NCBI GenBank assembly: GCA_004347685.1
Contig: SLTJ01000017.1
Span: forward strand, 1 to 64,000
Reading direction: 5' to 3'
Source: Clostridia bacterium
GTDB lineage: Bacteria > Bacillota > DSM-521 > Neomoorellales > SLTJ01
DNA: 64,000 nucleotides
The notes below the pieces were generated by a model that made no database searches, was not told where the DNA came from, and saw only the letters and a program-made list of their open reading frames with translations. This document shows, in pieces, positions 62,736 through 64,000 of the stretch (the stretch's first letter is position 1; every line of letters starts with the position of its first letter). The translations under genes were made by a program, and so were the position numbers.

Positions 62736-63410
62736 TTATTCTCGCATCACGTAACCGGCCCCGCGCACCGTGTGGATCAGGCGCTTCTCACCATCTGCCT
62801 CCAGCTTGTTACGCAGGTAACCGATATATACTTCCAGGACATTAGACTCCCCAGCAAAATCGTAGCCCCAGATACGGTCCATCAACTCCTCCCGGGAAAT
62901 CACCCGGCGGGGCTGGCGCAAAAAGTAATGCAGCAACTCGTATTCCTTGGTAGTGAGCGGGATCTGCCGGTCGCCCCGCCTGGCTTCCCGCAGGGAAGTA
63001 TCCAATTCCAGGTCGGCAAACCGCAGTTGCTGGTCGCCACCTGGCTGCGTCCGCCGTAACAGGGCCCTGACCCGGGCCAGCAATTCTTCCAGGGCAAATG
63101 GTTTGACCAGGTAGTCGTCCGCTCCGCTGTCTAGCCCTTGCACCCGGTCGGTAATTTCATCTCTGGCCGTAAGCATCAGAACCGGCACCCTGTCACCTCT
63201 CTCCCGGAGGCGACGGCAAACTTCAATTCCGCTTATTCCCGGGAGCATCACATCGAGAATCACCAGTTCAGGCTCTGTTTCTTCAGCCAGTTCCAGGGCC
63301 TGATGGCCTTCCCCTGCCTCCACCACCCGGTAACCTTCATAGGTGAGACTGCGGCGCAGCAGGGCGGTAATCTTCGCATCGTCATCAACAATCATGATGG
63401 TGGTAGCCAC
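62736..63410 (-). CDS. response regulator, OmpR/PhoB family
   Basis: The 224-residue protein has a receiver domain (IMIVDDDAKITALLRRSL, phospho-acceptor in LVILDVMLPGISGIEVCRRL, ADDYLVKPFALEELLARV) and a winged-helix output domain (IPLTTKEYELLHYFLRQPRR, VISREELMDRIWGYDFAGES, LRNKLEADGEKRLIHTVRGA). GTG 63410 gives the usual ATTIMIVDDD beginning; an ATG two codons upstream is also possible. It lies 40 bases before the kinase gene. Confidence 0.94.
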   Translation of the reverse strand: MATTIMIVDDDAKITALLRRSLTYEGYRVVEAGEGHQALELAEETEPELVILDVMLPGISGIEVCRRLRERGDRVPVLMLTARDEITDRVQGLDSGADDYLVKPFALEELLARVRALLRRTQPGGDQQLRFADLELDTSLREARRGDRQIPLTTKEYELLHYFLRQPRRVISREELMDRIWGYDFAGESNVLEVYIGYLRNKLEADGEKRLIHTVRGAGYVMRE

Positions 63411-63593
63411 TAGCATCCCCCAAAAACTGCCAGGGTCAATATCTAACCAGCCTTCCGCGTCTGTGACCCCGGAGGCCACTTGTTCCTACTTATTGTACCA
63501 CAAAGCAAAGAGTTGGGGAATAAACCGGTGATAGCCGGGCATATTCAGGTTAGGCCCAATACTGCTATCAGCGGAACGGAGAGGAAGCCGCCA

Positions 63594-64000
63594 TTGACCA
63601 GCGAAGAAATGATCTCCAAGCTCAACTGGTTTTACAGCCTGGAGATGAACCAGGTGGACCTTTATACGGCCCAGAGCAAGCGCCAGGAAGATATCTATAC
63701 TTCCCGGACACTGGAACGCGTGGCCGCCATTGAGCAGCAGCACGTAGATAACATCGCCGCCATGATCAAAAAGCTGGGGGCCAACCCCACCCGGCTCGGC
63801 GACGTGATAGCCCCCCTTACCGGCCAGATAGCGGGTAAACTTCTGGGACTGGCCGGAACCGTTGTCACCCTTAAAGCCGATATCAAATTAGAAGAAAAAG
63901 CCATGCAGGACTACAAGACCTTCCTGCTGCATGCCGGCGGCCACGAAGAACTCTTCAAGCTCCTCTGGAATAACTTGATTGATGAGGACCTGCACACCGC
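63594..64000 (+). CDS. ferritin-like protein (DUF2383/COQ7-like), cut by the window end
   Basis: At least 135 codons run off the end. The frame begins at TTG with GAGAGGAAG in front and encodes MISKLNWFYSLEMNQVDLYT, then ERVAAIEQQHVDNIAAMIKK and a hydrophobic GQIAGKLLGLAGTVVTLKAD. E-x28-30-ExxH spacing is that of a four-helix di-iron carrier with a second helix pair to come (KADIKLEEKAMQDYKTFL). It may be a peroxide or iron-handling protein of vegetative cells or spores. Confidence 0.75.
   Translation, partial: MTSEEMISKLNWFYSLEMNQVDLYTAQSKRQEDIYTSRTLERVAAIEQQHVDNIAAMIKKLGANPTRLGDVIAPLTGQIAGKLLGLAGTVVTLKADIKLEEKAMQDYKTFLLHAGGHEELFKLLWNNLIDEDLHT

Overview
The window looks like a chromosomal segment of a GC-rich, anaerobic, Gram-positive-type bacterium. 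The best guess is a Moorella/Desulfofundulus-like member of the Clostridia that can use CO, formate or Wood-Ljungdahl chemistry. The pointers are a CooS/CooF carbon monoxide dehydrogenase pair, a MetF-type methylenetetrahydrofolate reductase, a selenocysteine formate dehydrogenase, a hybrid cluster protein, an LPXTG protein with its own sortase, coat-like proteins, many AGGAGG ribosome sites and frequent TTG/GTG starts. No rRNA, tRNA or CRISPR array was recognised.

Region 1 (1-5.4 kb) holds a YqeC-MocA fusion, a tatC fragment, a truncated small Cys protein, and a fluoride riboswitch that precedes a cation/proton antiporter and a UspA protein. Region 2 (5.4-25.1 kb) is an arsenic island. It has three CVC-type ArsR regulators, two Cys-containing PadR regulators, ACR3, ArsM, three ArsP/permease genes or gene pairs, carboxymuconolactone-decarboxylase-like proteins, thioredoxin-like proteins, a CcdA, a ferredoxin, a cysteine desulfurase and an Fe-S protein. 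The block at about 9.3-17.9 kb and the block at about 20.4-25.1 kb are paralogous. The second is riddled with internal deletions that fuse gene pieces, and the first has deletions of its own. An ABC exporter with a MarR regulator lies between them. Four copies of one A/T-rich operator precede the arsR and permease genes, so ArsR probably controls all of these units.

Region 3 (25.1-36 kb) is an exported formate dehydrogenase module: FdhE, a Tat-signal catalytic subunit with an in-frame UGA and SECIS-like hairpin, and a four-cluster FeS subunit. It is followed by a monoheme c-type cytochrome that ends in an LPKTG sorting signal, and by a sortase overlapping it by four bases. This suggests a wall-anchored electron acceptor for extracytoplasmic formate oxidation. 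Upstream are decayed genes and an IS630-type fragment, then a GAF-PAS histidine kinase/LuxR-type regulator pair.

Region 4 (36-45 kb) has a MetF fused to a phosphorylation-dead receiver-like domain, next to a stand-alone copy of that domain. Then come cooF-cooS, a flavin NAD(P)H oxidoreductase and a broken NuoF/GltD-like gene. Region 5 (44.7-55.2 kb) concerns nitrogen and potassium: a glnK with an amt relic, an amt-glnK pair and another amt (both intact amt genes behind similar leader hairpins), and a c-di-AMP riboswitch heading an APC permease, a small membrane protein, a membrane-tethered Usp and two TrkA-type proteins. A hybrid cluster protein with an HcpR-like box ends this region. Region 6 (55.5-64 kb) has envelope and spore-type genes (CAP-domain protein, coat-like protein, ferritin-like proteins), a DUF2680-like secreted protein, HtrA, and an OmpR-type two-component system whose probable direct-repeat operator lies upstream of htrA.
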